Assembly (NCBI GenBank): GCA_009869945.1
Contig: WIXG01000056.1
Coordinates: forward strand, 229,477-293,476
DNA: 64,000 bases
DNA from: Mesaphorura yosii
Taxonomy: Eukaryota; Arthropoda; Collembola; Poduromorpha; Tullbergiidae
Direction of reading: 5' to 3'
Shown here: piece after piece, positions 1 to 12,749 of the stretch
Layout of the letters: every line of letters starts with the position of its first letter
How positions within the stretch are numbered: position 1 is the first letter of the stretch
Position numbers and translations under genes: made by a program
The notes under the pieces: generated by a model
What the model was told of the DNA's origin: nothing
Databases searched by the model: none
Seen by the model: only the letters and a program-made list of their open reading frames with translations

Positions 1-1761
1 TGGAAAGAACACATCCTCATCCTCCAAACTGAGGTCCAAAATCCGACCGCGTCGTGAAATGGGATTTCTCAGCGAGCTCCTGGATTCGAGCATGAAAAAG
101 GACGTCCACGTGTACAACTCCATCCTCCAGCACCCGATGGTGCATCTGTTTGCTGATATCAAGTGGAATCGCCTTAAGTTCATTTACTTGATGTACATGC
201 TTATGCAAGTAAGTCGAAGTCGGCACTAAAAGATGTAAAGAAAAGAATCTATGATCCAATGTTTGAATTTCAGGCGAATTTCCTGATTTGGTACACCATC
301 TTCCTGATTCTGGTCATTTACGTCGACTGCCACTTGAAGAAAGTCGCCGACACCGTTTCAATGCCGCCAGTGACTGACGGCGACGGTAACACCACCACCA
401 CGATTCATACAATCGAAGCTCCGCTCGGTCTCGGCCCGATCCAAATCGTGGACCCTTTCTCGTGTCACATCACGCTCACAACCAAGCTAGTCGCCTGCTA
501 TGTGCTTTTCCTCACACTCGCCTCATGCATGAAGGAAATGATGCATTTGGTAATGGACTTTAGGAATTACGTATACGACATAGTCAACTATATACAAATA
601 ATTGGGATCGGTGCGGCGCTCGCGACGGTCGTCATCGTGCTCAATCCCATTGCAATTAAGATACTGCATGTGACTTTGTACCCACTGGCTTCGTTCGGCA
701 TCGGCGTCTGCTGGCTTCAACTCTTCTTGATGGTTGGACGACTCCCGGAGTTTGCAATGTACTTGGAAATGCTGTCGAGGGTCACTTTCAACTTCGCCAT
801 GTCGCTGGCGATGTACTCTTTCATACTGATTGCGTTTGCAACTTCATACTGCATGCTGTTTCCGACTGTAAGTTATTAGCGTCTAATGTGGTCGTGAGTT
901 CACTGGCACTGACAACTAACTTATCACTTCTTAACATGACTAAATTCCTTCTGATTTTACCTTCAGGAATCAAAGCTCAGCGATTTCCCTTGGGCTCTGG
1001 TTCGCGTCATGACGTCGATGGCTGGCGAACTGAATTTCGAGACGCTATTTGAGGACACGCGCAAAATAATCAATCCTTGGGTGGCTCTTACTTGGTACAT
1101 GTGCCTCCTGATCTTGGTGGCGATGGTCCTAATGAATCTACTCGTCGGACTTGCAGTGAGCGATATCCAGGGATGCAAGAGAAATGCAGAAGTCGTGGTC
1201 ATCCAACGAAGAATCCGCTACCTCGATTACTTGGAGAAGTCGTTCTTCTTGGGGACGATGTTCGTGCCCAACTTCGTGAGGGATTTCCTGAGGAAGCGAA
1301 TTGCCATCGTCGTGCCAAGCGATGCACAGATTATGAACTGGCTGACACGCTCAAACTCGGCTTCCGCCGGTCTCAAAGTGACCATTCGCCCGAACGACCC
1401 CAGGAGCGGAACCAGGCTGACTTCATCCACGAAGATGGCCATCAGATCGTGGATGAAGCGAACGAAGACTCAAAGATCGCATCACAGAACGGGAGAAGAA
1501 CCGACTTGTGAGTCTGCGCATGTGCATACGCACGGAAAATCGGTTCCAGTGCAAGTTGATAGGGTCAAACGATTTCAATCTCAGACTCACAAAGAGCCTG
1601 GCGTTCCTGCGGCTGCAGCTGTTGGCGACAGCCGGCGAATGAGGCACATGGAATACAAAATGCAACAGCTTGAAACCCGGCTCATTGAGCTGGACGTGAA
1701 ACTGGATCGGTATTTTGATCGAATCTTATTTATTAAAGAGAGCAATGAGTACGAACAATAA
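1..1761 (+). CDS. TRPA-type cation channel, 3' part (5' end outside window)
   Basis: Three exons are readable: 2-208 (frame starts at base 2), 274-867 and 967-1761, with GT...AG introns of 65 and 99 bp, both in phase 0. The first exon carries the pre-TM1 segment of TRPA channels (HPMVHLFADIKWNRLKF). About six hydrophobic helices follow. Between the last two lies the pore/selectivity region, FPWALVRVMTSMAGELNFET, comparable to the MxxGElDYedlF pore of the Painless/Pyrexia/TRPA1 family. After TM6 (MNLLVGLAVSDI) there is a basic cytoplasmic tail of about 190 residues ending in a coiled-coil-like stretch. The ankyrin repeats expected upstream are outside the window. Family knowledge: ankyrin-TRP channels are non-selective cation channels used in heat, irritant or mechanical sensing. 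The stop codon TAA lies inside an AATAAA hexamer. The exact subfamily (painless, pyrexia, TRPA1, TRPA5) is not decided. Confidence 0.85.
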
Positions 1762-1846
1762 ATGCATAGGAAGATACGAATATAGCAATTAGAGCATTGT
1801 AAGTAGTTACTTGTTACTTGTTGATACTGATCTAGTCACCGATTTC

Positions 1847-3641
1847 TCAATAAACCTCGAAAACTTCGCGATTGACTCGAACGCAGACGACTTCGTCGGT
1901 CCCATCCGTAAAGTTGGTGTAGTGATAATTCTTTTTGCGTCGAATTGAGATCGTGAGACCCTTCTGATTGGTCGACTCCGCACACCAGCCCCGGAGTTGA
2001 CGCACCATCGGTTCAATGTCCAGATCCAGGCGAAGTCGCTGCTTGTCAAACCCGTAGTTGATGACTTGATTCCAGCTGAGCTCTTCAAGTCGCTTCGCCT
2101 CGGTCAGCAGTCTCTTCATTTGATCCGCAGTCATCTCGTGTTGCGCTTCTTTGTCCGAGTAGAAACTAAGCTGAAGTCTCCGGACGTTTGGAGCAAACTG
2201 AATGATCCAGTGGACGCAGTCGTCGTAGACCTCTTCGGGCGCGGTTGGGACGCGTGTGCTGTCTCTAAAAAGCAGGAGCTTCAGGACTTGAAGATTCAGC
2301 AGTTTGTACTTGAGGCAGGCCGGAGAGCTGAGAATGTCCTTGAATGGATTGCTCCTGACGGAGAAGTACAAGTCCAGCAGCTGCACGTTGGATCCCTTGC
2401 TCACGTGTGCGTGCTGGTGAATCCACGCCAGTTGGGAGAAGCCACGCACGTACAACGAGAGAGCTCTGAAACTGGCGCTGGCGTGACCAAGAATATCAGT
2501 CAGCTTCAGGTCCTGGTCAGCGGTCATCAGAACGAGGGTGCTGAGGCGCGACAGAGTTTTGAATAACTTCTCGAATTCTGAAATTAATAAATTCAATTAA
2601 TACACGCCACTGCACTGAATGGCTGCACTGCAGACTTGAATATTGAGCTGTGGCGCAAACCTCACCTGAATTTAGCGCCAGCCTTTCTTCACGTGATCCC
2701 AGTAGTCTCAGATTATTTATCTTGGATCCAGTGTAGGAGCACCGAAACTCTTCGAGATTGGTCAGGACATTAAACTGTGGGACCAATGACAGAATATGGG
2801 CGTAGCGACTCGCCAGCAGACAGACATGTAGGCTTTTGATTTGGGCTTCATGATTCTTGATGAAAGCGGTCACTGATTCGACGAAGTCTGTCCAGTTTGT
2901 GTGCATGGCTCCTTCGGCCGGCGCAATGTAGCAGTTCTGACGGATGCTGACTGTCGTCAAGTTGTCGATACACACGTGGCTCAGAAAGACGTTCAGCGTG
3001 TTCCAGTGCAATGGCGCGGAATTTGCAACTGGTAGAGCACAAATCAAGCTGAGAGTTGTCAGATTCTGAAATCGGAATGCTTGCTTCGGGTTTGTCTTCA
3101 TGAAGGCCAAGGAACAATTCTGAAAGCAGTGGCTCACGAACGTCAGGACTCTCGTGGTTGGAGACACGCAGTAGTAACGCAGCAGAGCTCTGAGATTGTC
3201 CTCTGAATTCCCTTCTTGGATGATGACAGTTCTCGCTGGAGGAAGCTTGACTCGTGTAGAAGAAAGAATCGGGAGGGGCTTGGCACAATTCCTGAAAATC
3301 AGCTGTGAGAATTCCGGCTGAAAGGAATGCTCAAGAATTTGCAGGGAGTTGGCCCCGTTTTCGTCTGTAGCAGTGCCGGACGTCTTGAAACTGTGCGATG
3401 CGAGGAAAATGTACCAGTCTTTGCACACGAGACGTGCGCTCTTCAGGTTCCCAGCCGGGTCACTATCGAGTGTCTTGAAGATTTGCTCCTTCACCTGAAA
3501 TTGGCAGAAACGGATTTCATGTTTCATCGCTTTCCCTGATTTGATTTGCCGTACCGTGTAAGATTTCATTTGGCTTACTAAGTCTGGCAATTGACCAAAT
3601 GTTGTCTCATGCGAACTTGGGCGGGGGCGACGGTTGGCCAT
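1847..3641 (-). CDS. F-box protein, 540 aa
   Basis: Start ATG at 3641. Proposed exons are 3579-3641, 2666-3494 and 1847-2577. The first intron can be read through in frame. Splicing it (donor GTAAGC, acceptor TTTCAG) joins LPDL to VKEQIFKTLDSD and makes a good F-box N-terminus (LPdevleqIf.yLd), followed by LKSARLVCKDWYIFLAS, the usual LVCKxW. The rest (about 470 aa) has leucine-rich, hydrophobic-spaced segments resembling the degenerate LRR solenoids of F-box/LRR substrate receptors, but I see no clean repeat. Such proteins usually bring substrates to an SCF (SKP1-CUL1) ubiquitin ligase; the substrate is unknown. It is head-to-head with the TTC36 gene across 792 bp. Confidence 0.6.
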
Positions 3642-4433
3642 GTTTGAAAATGATTGATGGCTTGACTCATGAACAGCCGGTCTAAACCTGAGCTAAATTT
3701 ATCTCTTTAACCAATTAATACGACGAATTACTAAATAAATCTCGAAATCTGGGAAAGAAAGATGAAACCCATCAAATAAGGTAGCTGCTTCGTCCATATT
3801 TGTTCGTTTGTGTTCTTAACCGCAGCGTAGGCTAATCAGCCTCAACTCTCAGCGTCGATTTTTACTAATAATGAACTTTTGTTAGATGAATTCACATTAC
3901 ATCCTTATCAGGGGTTCACACCACCGAATCGTAGCTATCGTTGCTAAGGACTTCCGAATTCAGCAGACGAGCTCACTGAGCCGAGTTGCATTTGTCACGT
4001 TTCGTATTTCATCGAACTGGATGCCCTTGACCGTTTAATTGGGCCAGGCGCAGGCAGGTGACAAGGCAAGACGAAGGTCGCCGCTGTAAGTGGAAAAGTG
4101 GATGTGGCTAACGTGACTCCGACTAACTGACTCAGGCGCGTAGAATAACACTTGCATCATACGCGATACCATCGATAAAAACCTGGACGACCTCCGGAGA
4201 AACCAGTTTTTTGGTATGCGTTGTAAAGTTTTGCGCCGTGCCGTGACGATTTCGTATGATGGGAAGACGTTGATTAAGGATGAAGGAAGTTTTTCAGTTC
4301 AGTTTGAAATTTCCATGAAGAAAGATAGACTGTAGCAAGACGCGCAAAAGGTAAACGACGACACGGGACAGGCGATACGGAACGGAGTATTTAGCCAAGA
4401 ATATTTTGGAAGGTTTGGAATTTGGACGTCAAA
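3642..4433. promoter_or_regulatory. Shared intergenic region between divergent F-box and TTC36 genes
   Basis: This is 792 bp between two divergently transcribed start codons, with no open coding exon and no obvious TATA box. It must hold both 5' UTRs and both promoters and is a candidate bidirectional promoter. No specific factor site was identified. Confidence 0.4.
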
Positions 4434-5217
4434 ATGTCGACCCCACACGATAACGAGATCCTGAACCACATCTTCAATCCGCTGCTCCCAACCGGTGACG
4501 TTGTGTTCCAACTTCAGGAGGAAGGAGAAGTAGCAGGTAACAGCAGCGTCTAGCAGTTTCAGTCCGTGTGCAATTATTATTATTGACCGAGACTAATTTT
4601 TGAAAACACGTCTCCAGAGGGCGAAATAATTCCAGAACCAGAAACAGCAGCTCTGAAGGAGTTTAAAAGGCTAGAAATTGAAGGCGTGAAGGCTGCCGAG
4701 ACAGGAAAGCTAAACCTCGCCCTTGATTTGTTCACACAGGCCATTCAAATCGCTCCGCCATCGCATCTTGCATCGGGATACAACAACCGAGCACAAACGT
4801 TCAGGCTCCTGGGACAAATTGAGCGTGAGTAAAGTCATTCCAAAGCATAAGTTAAAGTCTGTCTAATAGCTGATATTTGGATTTATCCAAAATTGAACAG
4901 AAGCCAAAGATGACCTCAACAACGCAATCAACCTGAGTGAAGGGCGTGGACGCGCTGGCTGCCAAGCCTACTGTCAGCGAGGTCTCATTTATTTGAAGGA
5001 GTCGAAGGAACACGAGGCCCGAAGTGACTTCCAGGTCGCCGCAAATTTGGGCAGTCAATTCGCCAAAGCCCAGCTTGTGCAGCTGAATCCTTATGCTGCA
5101 CTCTGTAACAAGATGCTGAAGCAAATGTTCACGAAAGTCAGAAGCGGGTGTAATTTGCCCGAAACTCAAAATGAAGAGGGTGATAACGGAAATGGTGAAT
5201 ATAAAATGAAAGATTAA
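4434..5217 (+). CDS. TTC36: Tetratricopeptide repeat protein 36 orthologue
   Basis: Exons 4434-4536, 4618-4824 and 4901-5217, with 81 and 76 bp introns, both phase 1. The N-terminus (HDNEILNHIFNPLLPTGDVV) matches the start of vertebrate TTC36, which also has an IFNP...GD motif. Three TPR-like helical pairs follow: ALKEFKRLEIEGVKAAETGK, the pair around SGYNNRAQTFRLLGQIE, and CQRGLIYLKESKEHEARSDF. The family hallmark AKAQLVQLNPYAALCNKML is present near the C-terminus. Length (208 aa) is close to the vertebrate protein (about 190). In mammals TTC36 has been linked to tyrosine catabolism through 4-hydroxyphenylpyruvate dioxygenase; whether that holds in arthropods is unknown. Confidence 0.9.
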
Positions 5218-5407
5218 AATCGTACAATTTTTGTCATATTATCGTATTATCATTTATTCGTTTGAATCTCTAAAATCTCATGTTAATTACCTAAAAGTAC
5301 GTAAATACTTTTCAAGTCTTACAATACCATGAGGTTAATGTTTCTTCTCCTGTCTAGGCCAAGCCACGCATTAAAAACATCGAATTATTCCATTCATCAA
5401 TTCAAAA

Positions 5408-8400
5408 TTAGGGTTTAAAGGCTAAATTTAAATTCGTTAGTGACGTGAATCTCTCTTGCTTTTGCTCTTTCTGACCGTCGGCAGTTTCCCAAGTATACTT
5501 TTCTCGTATGTCGGTGAAATCGGAACCCACTTCATGAACCCAATTCTGCAATGAAAGGTTACTCATGTTAGCTATGAGCATGAATTTAGCCCCTACCTTT
5601 CACAAATCATACTTACTTTTTTATTAGACCCGTTATCAGCGGAGGATCGTACGTCGTGTCTCGTCCGACCGAGGCGTCATCATCGCCTGCGCGCATGTGA
5701 GCTGACCATTCGACGAGGCCGCGCTCTTCCCGTGTGCCTGCTCAGGATTGATTTCGATGAAGTCATTAGGAATTTGCCGATTCAATCACTTTGCTCGCGA
5801 TTGCACGCTTTCACTAATAACGAACCTGGAATCGTGTTGTCCAGCACAAATCCAAGCAGCCCAGCCACAAACATTCCAGTAGACAGCAGAATTGTGATGA
5901 TTTGATTGATGCTGTCGTTGCCTACGTCGATCGCATTCCGATTTGCGTCCATCCACTGCGAGATGACCATCCCAAAGAAGAGGGAGAACCCAATTACGAA
6001 GATGTTCCGAGGAGCATTCAAGTCAACGCCATGCAAATTCGCGAGTCCGACACCGGTCACCGTTGCAAACACCACACAGAAAATTCCGCCAATGATGGGC
6101 TCCGGGATACTGATGAAAACGGCCCCAATTTTACAAATCATTCCATTCAGAATCATGAGAATTCCAGCCGCCTGAATGACACGTCGAGCACCGACTTTTG
6201 TTACGCTGATGGCTCCAATGTTTTCCGAATACGACGTTGTGCCATTGCCTACGTCAAAGTAAAATGAAGCTCTTTGATATTCAGATCTTGATTTCAGCAA
6301 TTCTATCGCGTGCCGGCACTTGGCTTGCTTACCCGTCCCCCAAATGCCAGCGATGACGCATCCCAGCCCCTCAATGGAAATTCCACGATTGATGGCGTGC
6401 GTCGGAGGTGTTTTCGCCCCCGCAATTCTTGCACAAGCGTAATAATCTCCAATCGACTCGATAGTCGAGGCGATGATTGCCGACACCATTCCAAAGACTG
6501 CGCCCACCGTGATTACTGGCAAGCCCCATTGAACTGTAATCACGTAAAAGCAAATTAACATTAACCAGAGACAAGTATTGAATCCAGTCAAAAATAGGAC
6601 TTACAAGGGTATGGAATTCGAAACCATGAAGACTGCTCAATAATTTTGGATTTAATGTCAGTTCTCGCAGCGTCGCCAGCCGGAAGTACGTCTGTAGCAG
6701 TCAGAATGTAGCAGAGAATCCAGCACACGGCCATTGTAAACAAGACCTAGTGAACAAGGGGATTTTTCACTCTTGATTTATGACTCCGGATTACGCATTA
6801 AGTTAAAAAGCATTAAGCACTCATTTCTAGTCAATTACCGGAAAGACTTGGAAGAACGGATACCGCTTACGTCCATTACGCTTCGTGGACTGCGTGAATG
6901 GAAGTGGAATCTTGAAGTCCTTCATGTATTGCGAAAAGAGGATAATGAGCACCATCGTCCTGCGAATTCAAACAAACCCATGCACTTTTTGTGGATTTCG
7001 AACTGTGGTAGGCTATTTATTAGGTGAAGAAACGTACAATATTGCAATCCACCAATTTGTGGCCGAATGCTAAAAAAAAATAGGAAAAAGCACAAAATTC
7101 ATTATCAAATTAACTCGTCACTCTAAATTATAGTGTATAAATAATGTATAGTGCTGGTGTAATTTGTTTACCTGAGCTGCGACCTTGAACAAACTGAACC
7201 CGATCATTGCAATTGCCGGCGCAATGGTCATGGGTGTGATCCATTGTAGGATTACTCCAACCAATCCTGTGTCAAGGAAAGCCATACTCATACAGGCGGA
7301 AATCGCAAACGCAAAGAAATGAATTATCGCTTGGACTCACCGAAAAGTCCAAAGGCCACTTCAAAAAGAGAACTGATGATGATTGCACTGCAAACGTACA
7401 CAATTCAAACACGTTAGAGCCCATTTTAAGTCTGAGTATCTCTTGTGACTTACCCTTGAACTTCCCGCATTCTTTGCTGCCAAATCTCCGTCTTGGCGTC
7501 TTCATCAAGCCCGTCCGTCGAGGGACAGGGCCCTTGCTGGTTTAAAATCGCAATAGTTGGAACGATAAACGCAAAACTTCCGCCTTGGATGATCGGCAGT
7601 CGAGTCCCGAACGTACTTTGCAACAGTGTCACGATTCCCGATACGAAAATGATGGTGGAGATTATGTTGGCTTTATCCTACGCGGTAAATTCCAAGTTAG
7701 AAACCCGAATTTCAGGAAAGAGGCAAGCATTGCACGTACCGGGTCGTCATTCGACATGCACATCAGCGGTGTGAGGATGAACGGGACAGAAACTGTGGAT
7801 CCAGCCATTGATAAGTAGTGCTACAAACAAGAGAAAGTAAGTTACTTCCGTATAAAACATTAAAATTAGACTTCCATTTGTCCATTTACTGGTTAGCTCA
7901 CCTGGAAGCCTAAAAACAGTGTCAAGTACCATGGCGGTTCATCGTCAATTTCATAGTACAGCAATTTCCTCCTGGGCCCAGGCTGCCCGTGATTGTGGTT
8001 GTTCACGCCCATGCTGCTCTCGCTTCCGCTCTGAATGATGACGGGCGTCGCGCTGTCAAACGAAGTGGTCGTGTTGGACGTGGAGAGGGCTGTGATGTTG
8101 TCACTGCTGCCGCTGCTGCTGGACACACTGCTCCCATCAGAGCTGTTGCTATTGCTTGCGGCATACAAGCCATTACCATTCTTGGACTGCGGCTGCGGGT
8201 CCATATTGACCTTTTCCGTGAGGGTAGCGAATTTGATTGACTGATAACTCGGGGGAGATTCCAGCGCGGTTCGGTTTCTGTTTATTTGCTGAGATTCTTG
8301 GACGCTGCTCGGTGCCTTAAATAATGTCAGTTGTCAGTGTTCATTGCTCAAGGTCTGCTGGACAAGTAGTAAATGTGGAGTTCATGACGCAGGGGAAGTT

Positions 8401-9737
8401 ATTCAATGACTGTGGTCATGATTCATAGCTTGAAAACAAGCAGCTAATCTAAGGAGGACGTGAGAGCCACGCCATGTCAGAGATCAAATGAGTAATTAAA
8501 CTCAATTGCTTCATGCATTTGTGCAATCCTGAGCTAAACAACCGCGTCATCACCCATCGTCCCATTGCTCAATGGAAACGGTCATAAAATTCGTACTGGA
8601 AACTAAATGTCGACCTCGTGTGGCCTAAATTCAGGTCTGAAGTCAAAAATCGAACCTTCTGGTAATTTTCCAATGACTCCTAGACTTTGTGCCGTGCCGT
8701 GCCGTGCCAACTTTTCCACCAAATAACAAAATATTTACCCCACGCCTTCTTCGTTCTGTTCGTCACCTTTTCACCTTTTGATTTGCCTTGCTATACATTT
8801 TGAGGACGATCGTCAGCTAAAAATCGTCGAGTCGATGCAATAAACTGTTTCCATGGCCTATAACTATGCTAAATGAAATCACTGCTTGCGATGTCACGAC
8901 AAAGATCGAAGTCGAAGTGCTCGTGCAAGTCTGAGTGAAGTGAAGTAAATCGTTCTCCAGCTCACTTTATATTACTCAATCAGCATTCAGCATGTGCATG
9001 CCTTCGTTCGTCCAGACATTCGTGCCGAGCACAGGTTAAGAAGGAAGTGGCGAATTAAAATTAAGCTGTATTATCTAATGTCTAGCGTTCTAGCATTGCT
9101 ACGCTACACTTCGCGAATGGTGAATAGCGAATTTTAAATGAACTTAATAAAAATGATAGCCACTTAATTTTTCGGACCTCGGCGGGGGAATTAACCTACA
9201 TAAATACACGGTTCATACAGCCAAGGGGCTGGTGTTAATTAATTGTCTCGACAAGAACGACACGTTTGGCGAGCTGGCTAATGGAGTCATGTAAATTCTT
9301 GTCTTTTGAGCGCCGAGGTCGATAAATGGTCGTGTTGTGGTTTGCGTTCGCCTGGTCTAATTGAGAAAACCGACACACATGCCAGCAAAGTATTAAGTGA
9401 TAACTCAATAATGCGGGACTTCAAGTCAAGCTGAGCTGGCGGCTATCTGCGTGGTTTGATAACTTAATTTAATTTTGAGCTCGGGCATTCAGCCAAATTA
9501 TCCAGCCATCCAGCCTAATCTGCGATGGACTTTAAGTTGGATTTGGGCTCGTGATGTCGCCACGGAGTGACCTGAGCCGCGGCGCCGCGGTAGGTCTACT
9601 CGACTATCAGAATGATGCATGACCTCATCAACCCCAAATTTCATTCATTGTAACCAAAGCAAGAAGCCGAATAACGAAATTATGTTCCGTACAATGCTTA
9701 CCTTGCCATCGTCGTCCTCCAGCGCTGGATTGTCCAT
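5408..9737 (-). CDS. SLC23-type nucleobase/ascorbate transporter
   Basis: Start ATG at 9737 in a 12-codon first exon (9702-9737), then a 1.39 kb intron, then exons 7902-8315, 7740-7820, 7454-7677 and further small exons down to the stop at 5408. The N-terminus is a long Ser/Asn-rich cytoplasmic region of about 130 residues. The membrane core then follows SLC23 closely: FLGFQ joined to HYLSMAGSTVSVPFILTPLM; STFGTRLPIIQGGSFAFIVP; GDYYACARIAGAKTPPTHAI; GTTSYSENIGAISVTKVGAR (the family motif region); and GMVISQWMDANRNAI. The C-terminus is short and charged. Vertebrate SLC23A1/2 carry ascorbate with sodium, while other members carry nucleobases, so the substrate cannot be told from sequence alone. 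An alternative start at 8204 would remove the first exon and part of the second. Confidence 0.88.
8316..9701 (-). other. First intron of the SLC23 gene
   Basis: This 1.39 kb intron contains no coding exon that I can see. It holds a four-copy GTGCC tandem repeat (8689-8708) and a perfect GC-only palindrome (9577-9590). Its size, far above the usual 55-100 bp here, suits a regulatory first intron. Confidence 0.5.
8689..8708. repeat. Short tandem repeat, GTGCC x4
   Basis: Four perfect head-to-tail copies of GTGCC inside the SLC23 first intron. A shorter GTGCCGTG run also occurs near 4240. It is probably a microsatellite. Confidence 0.7.
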
Positions 9738-12700
9738 TTTTCTGTTGTTTTTTTGTCGCTACCTGCAACGTAAGTGATAAAGTCTGGTCAACGTTTTTGT
9801 ATTAATGTTCGTTGCACTTGCAAATTAGCGAGTTGCTTGCCCCGAGTGCTGACTTTGCTCTTTGTGTATGCAAAAAATTGCAGTCAAACACCTGGGATTT
9901 AAAATTATGCACACGGAATCAACGAATGAATAGCAAAATAATGATAGCAAAACTCTTGTTTAATTGCTGCAGTTTAGTTGTGCGCTTCAGTAATTTGTCA
10001 CACGTTCTCGCCTGTCTGTCAATGTCAACTCATGGCTTTGTTGAACTGGTGTATCTGAAACGAGTAACCTGGGCTTCTTATAGAAGTCAGCGGACTTCGA
10101 TTCGAATGCATAACAATTTCAGGCCGGGATAAAATTCAAGTGTCTGAATTCGTTGATTGCTTTTTGCATTGTAGTCAAACAACCAACCATAAAAGGAGAG
10201 TTCACGGAATACTTACGAGGATTCTGGATAATGGAGTTCAACTCCATTCAGAAGTTGATCTTTGGTTTGTACGTTGTGAGTGATTAGTGACTAGAGATTA
10301 AGCTGACCTCGTTTACTGTACCGCTTCATCATGCGTCAACAAGTCGCAATGAACAATGGCTAAAAAACAAACAAGCCATATCTTCCGCTCCCTGTTTCTG
10401 CTTCTGTTGTCCAAACGTAGCGGATTAGCAATTACAGGGAATTATATGAACAGCCGAGCGGTTACAACTTACAACTTACAGAGCTTTATGTAATCAAATC
10501 AGCTTTGGGATCCTTCCCGCAATTATTTAATGATTTGTCCGGTTAAGCAACAGTTAATGACCATAATCAAGCTCTAACCAGTGAAATCAGTCAACCATTC
10601 AAACAAGAATTAAATTGACAGAGCAAAGTTAGCGTTGAATGAAAAGGAAACCAGGAATAGGAACTCTTCGACATTGTTGGCTGTCACGGTCAATGAGCAG
10701 GACCTTGAAGGATTACGTGAACTTGAGTGTATTGTTTTGTGAGTTCGTTTGGAGTATTTTTTTTTGCACACGAAACCTACACCGCGACCACGCGTGGCGT
10801 GGACTCTTGCCTTCAGTTGCAAGTTTCAAGTGCCCTCATTCGTGCGAATTGAGCGCCCGAAGGGTGAAGGTTGATGTTCCTTTACGGTGCGGATTGCATT
10901 CATAGGTGACCTTATCTCAAGGTCAATTGGGCCCACCGACCGACAACTACCTGTTGCCTGCCAACACTGAATTACTGGTCAATGTTACATTGCTCTGGAT
11001 TTCAATGCACAGCGCATTCCAATGAAAAGCTCTGTGCTCAAAGCTCAAGCCAACCTTGCCCTTGCATCTTATGCCGAGCGTTGGGCTTGTCACCAGGCCC
11101 AAAATAAATCAGGAAACAAACTCACAACTCACCCTTCTCCACGAATGTTTCTGTAGCACTATCGATTTTAAAATGGTTGACCGTGGCTTGATTATTGCGT
11201 TTCGCGCACCGAATTCTAGGAGTTTGAACCTTTGCACAGTTCGAACGAATGCAGCAATTGCACCTCTGCCAAATTGGGAACGGAATTTAACTGCGGGAGC
11301 AGGTTTTTTTTTATGTAAGTTGGAATTCCTGACGACAATTTCGTTTCAGTTTCAGCCCCGTCCAGTGCCTTTGTGCCTTCAGCAGTCTGCATGCAAAATG
11401 GGTAAGTTTAATTTAAGACACAGCGCTGCCAAAGCCAAACGCGATGTAATGAAGATGAGGATGACTTTATCCAAACTGGTTTTACAGGTGGGCTAAGAAT
11501 CTTGTCACTTGGAATGGAAATCACGCCACTTGACGAAACGAAATGAGACAAGTCCAGGGCAAGCCAAAGCAACACAATTGCATAAATAATTAACCTAACA
11601 AACGCCGGCTTGTACTCACATTGCCCACAATCACATCACAATTCTAAGGAGATATATTCACACGACCACCGAGCGCATTACATGAGTATGAACTAAGAAT
11701 GTCAACTGATAGCGAACTGATGGGCGGATTAAATCACTGCGATGCGCAAATGCCCTGTGCGTGTCGCGCAAGCATTACTCGTGTATCGTGCTGTTGCGTT
11801 TCCCTTTCACTCTTGTCCACAGATCAGAAGCAAGAACGTTGCCCTCGAGCAGCGAGGCTCGAGGAATTCACGATACGATGAGTCTCAAAGTACCTCAAGC
11901 CAGAGGAAAGCAAGGCTTTGATTAAATCTCAGAAGAGTCAAAGTCTCTAATTGCGATATTGTGAGTTGCGAGTATGCCATCACTCGCAAAGCGATGACAC
12001 GACTGCCGCCGCGCCGTCAGCGTATTAATGGTGTTAAATGGTGCGGTTTACAATTTTATTACTCTTACTATTTCACGATCAGCGCGTGTATTCGTGTATG
12101 CGGATGGTTTACCTTCAATTTTTCTGCTTCTGTATTTCGCATTTTTCATTTTTCATTTTGCATGTTGTTGGCCTACTTAGCCGCTTGGTTTGCAAAATGA
12201 GCACATAAATCCATGCAATTGGTATTGCTTTAGGCTTTTTAAAATCAGCGCACACAGGTTCACAAAATTTCTGCCTTCTGCGTGATTTTGCAATTTAATG
12301 ACTGACACTGACTGACTGAAGCTGCGAGTACGAGCATGCGCGTGCGCAGAGATTGACTGTTTGACAGGCGTCAGGCCGCATGGAGCTCATGTTTGCCCTT
12401 CAAACTAGTTATTTAGTTATTTTTAAGATTCACTTGCGTCAATTCACACACAGACTCAATTTTAATGATGATTGAAAGGGAAAGGAGACAATTTTCCGTG
12501 CTGTGCGCCAAATAGTCGTGAATTTAATGTACCGTGACTAATTAATATGATTGTATATTAAAATCTGCACGAGATTAACACTTCAATCGGTGACACCATG
12601 ACGTATGCTATAAATTGGCACGAATGGTACTTGATATCGTCTCGAGAGAGACAAAAGTTTCATAAAAAGCCAACACCGATCCTTATTCAATTGTATGACT

Positions 12701-12749
12701 TTACACATAATTCATCATAATATCATCACAGATCACACATTCTAAAAAT
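9738..12749. other. Intergenic region, no gene seen
   Basis: About 3 kb. Open frames here (for example 9812-10132, 10639-10905, 11056-11496) show no signal peptide, domain or codon pattern typical of the real genes. Simple-sequence patches occur: a TTACAAC repeat near 10463 and an ACTGACTG run near 12306. The right part may contain regulatory DNA for the receptor genes, but nothing specific could be identified. Confidence 0.4.

Noticed and set aside
11056-11496. Plus-strand open frame of 146 codons in the 3 kb gap
   Set aside because: No recognisable motif, no partner exons and codon content unlike the real genes nearby.
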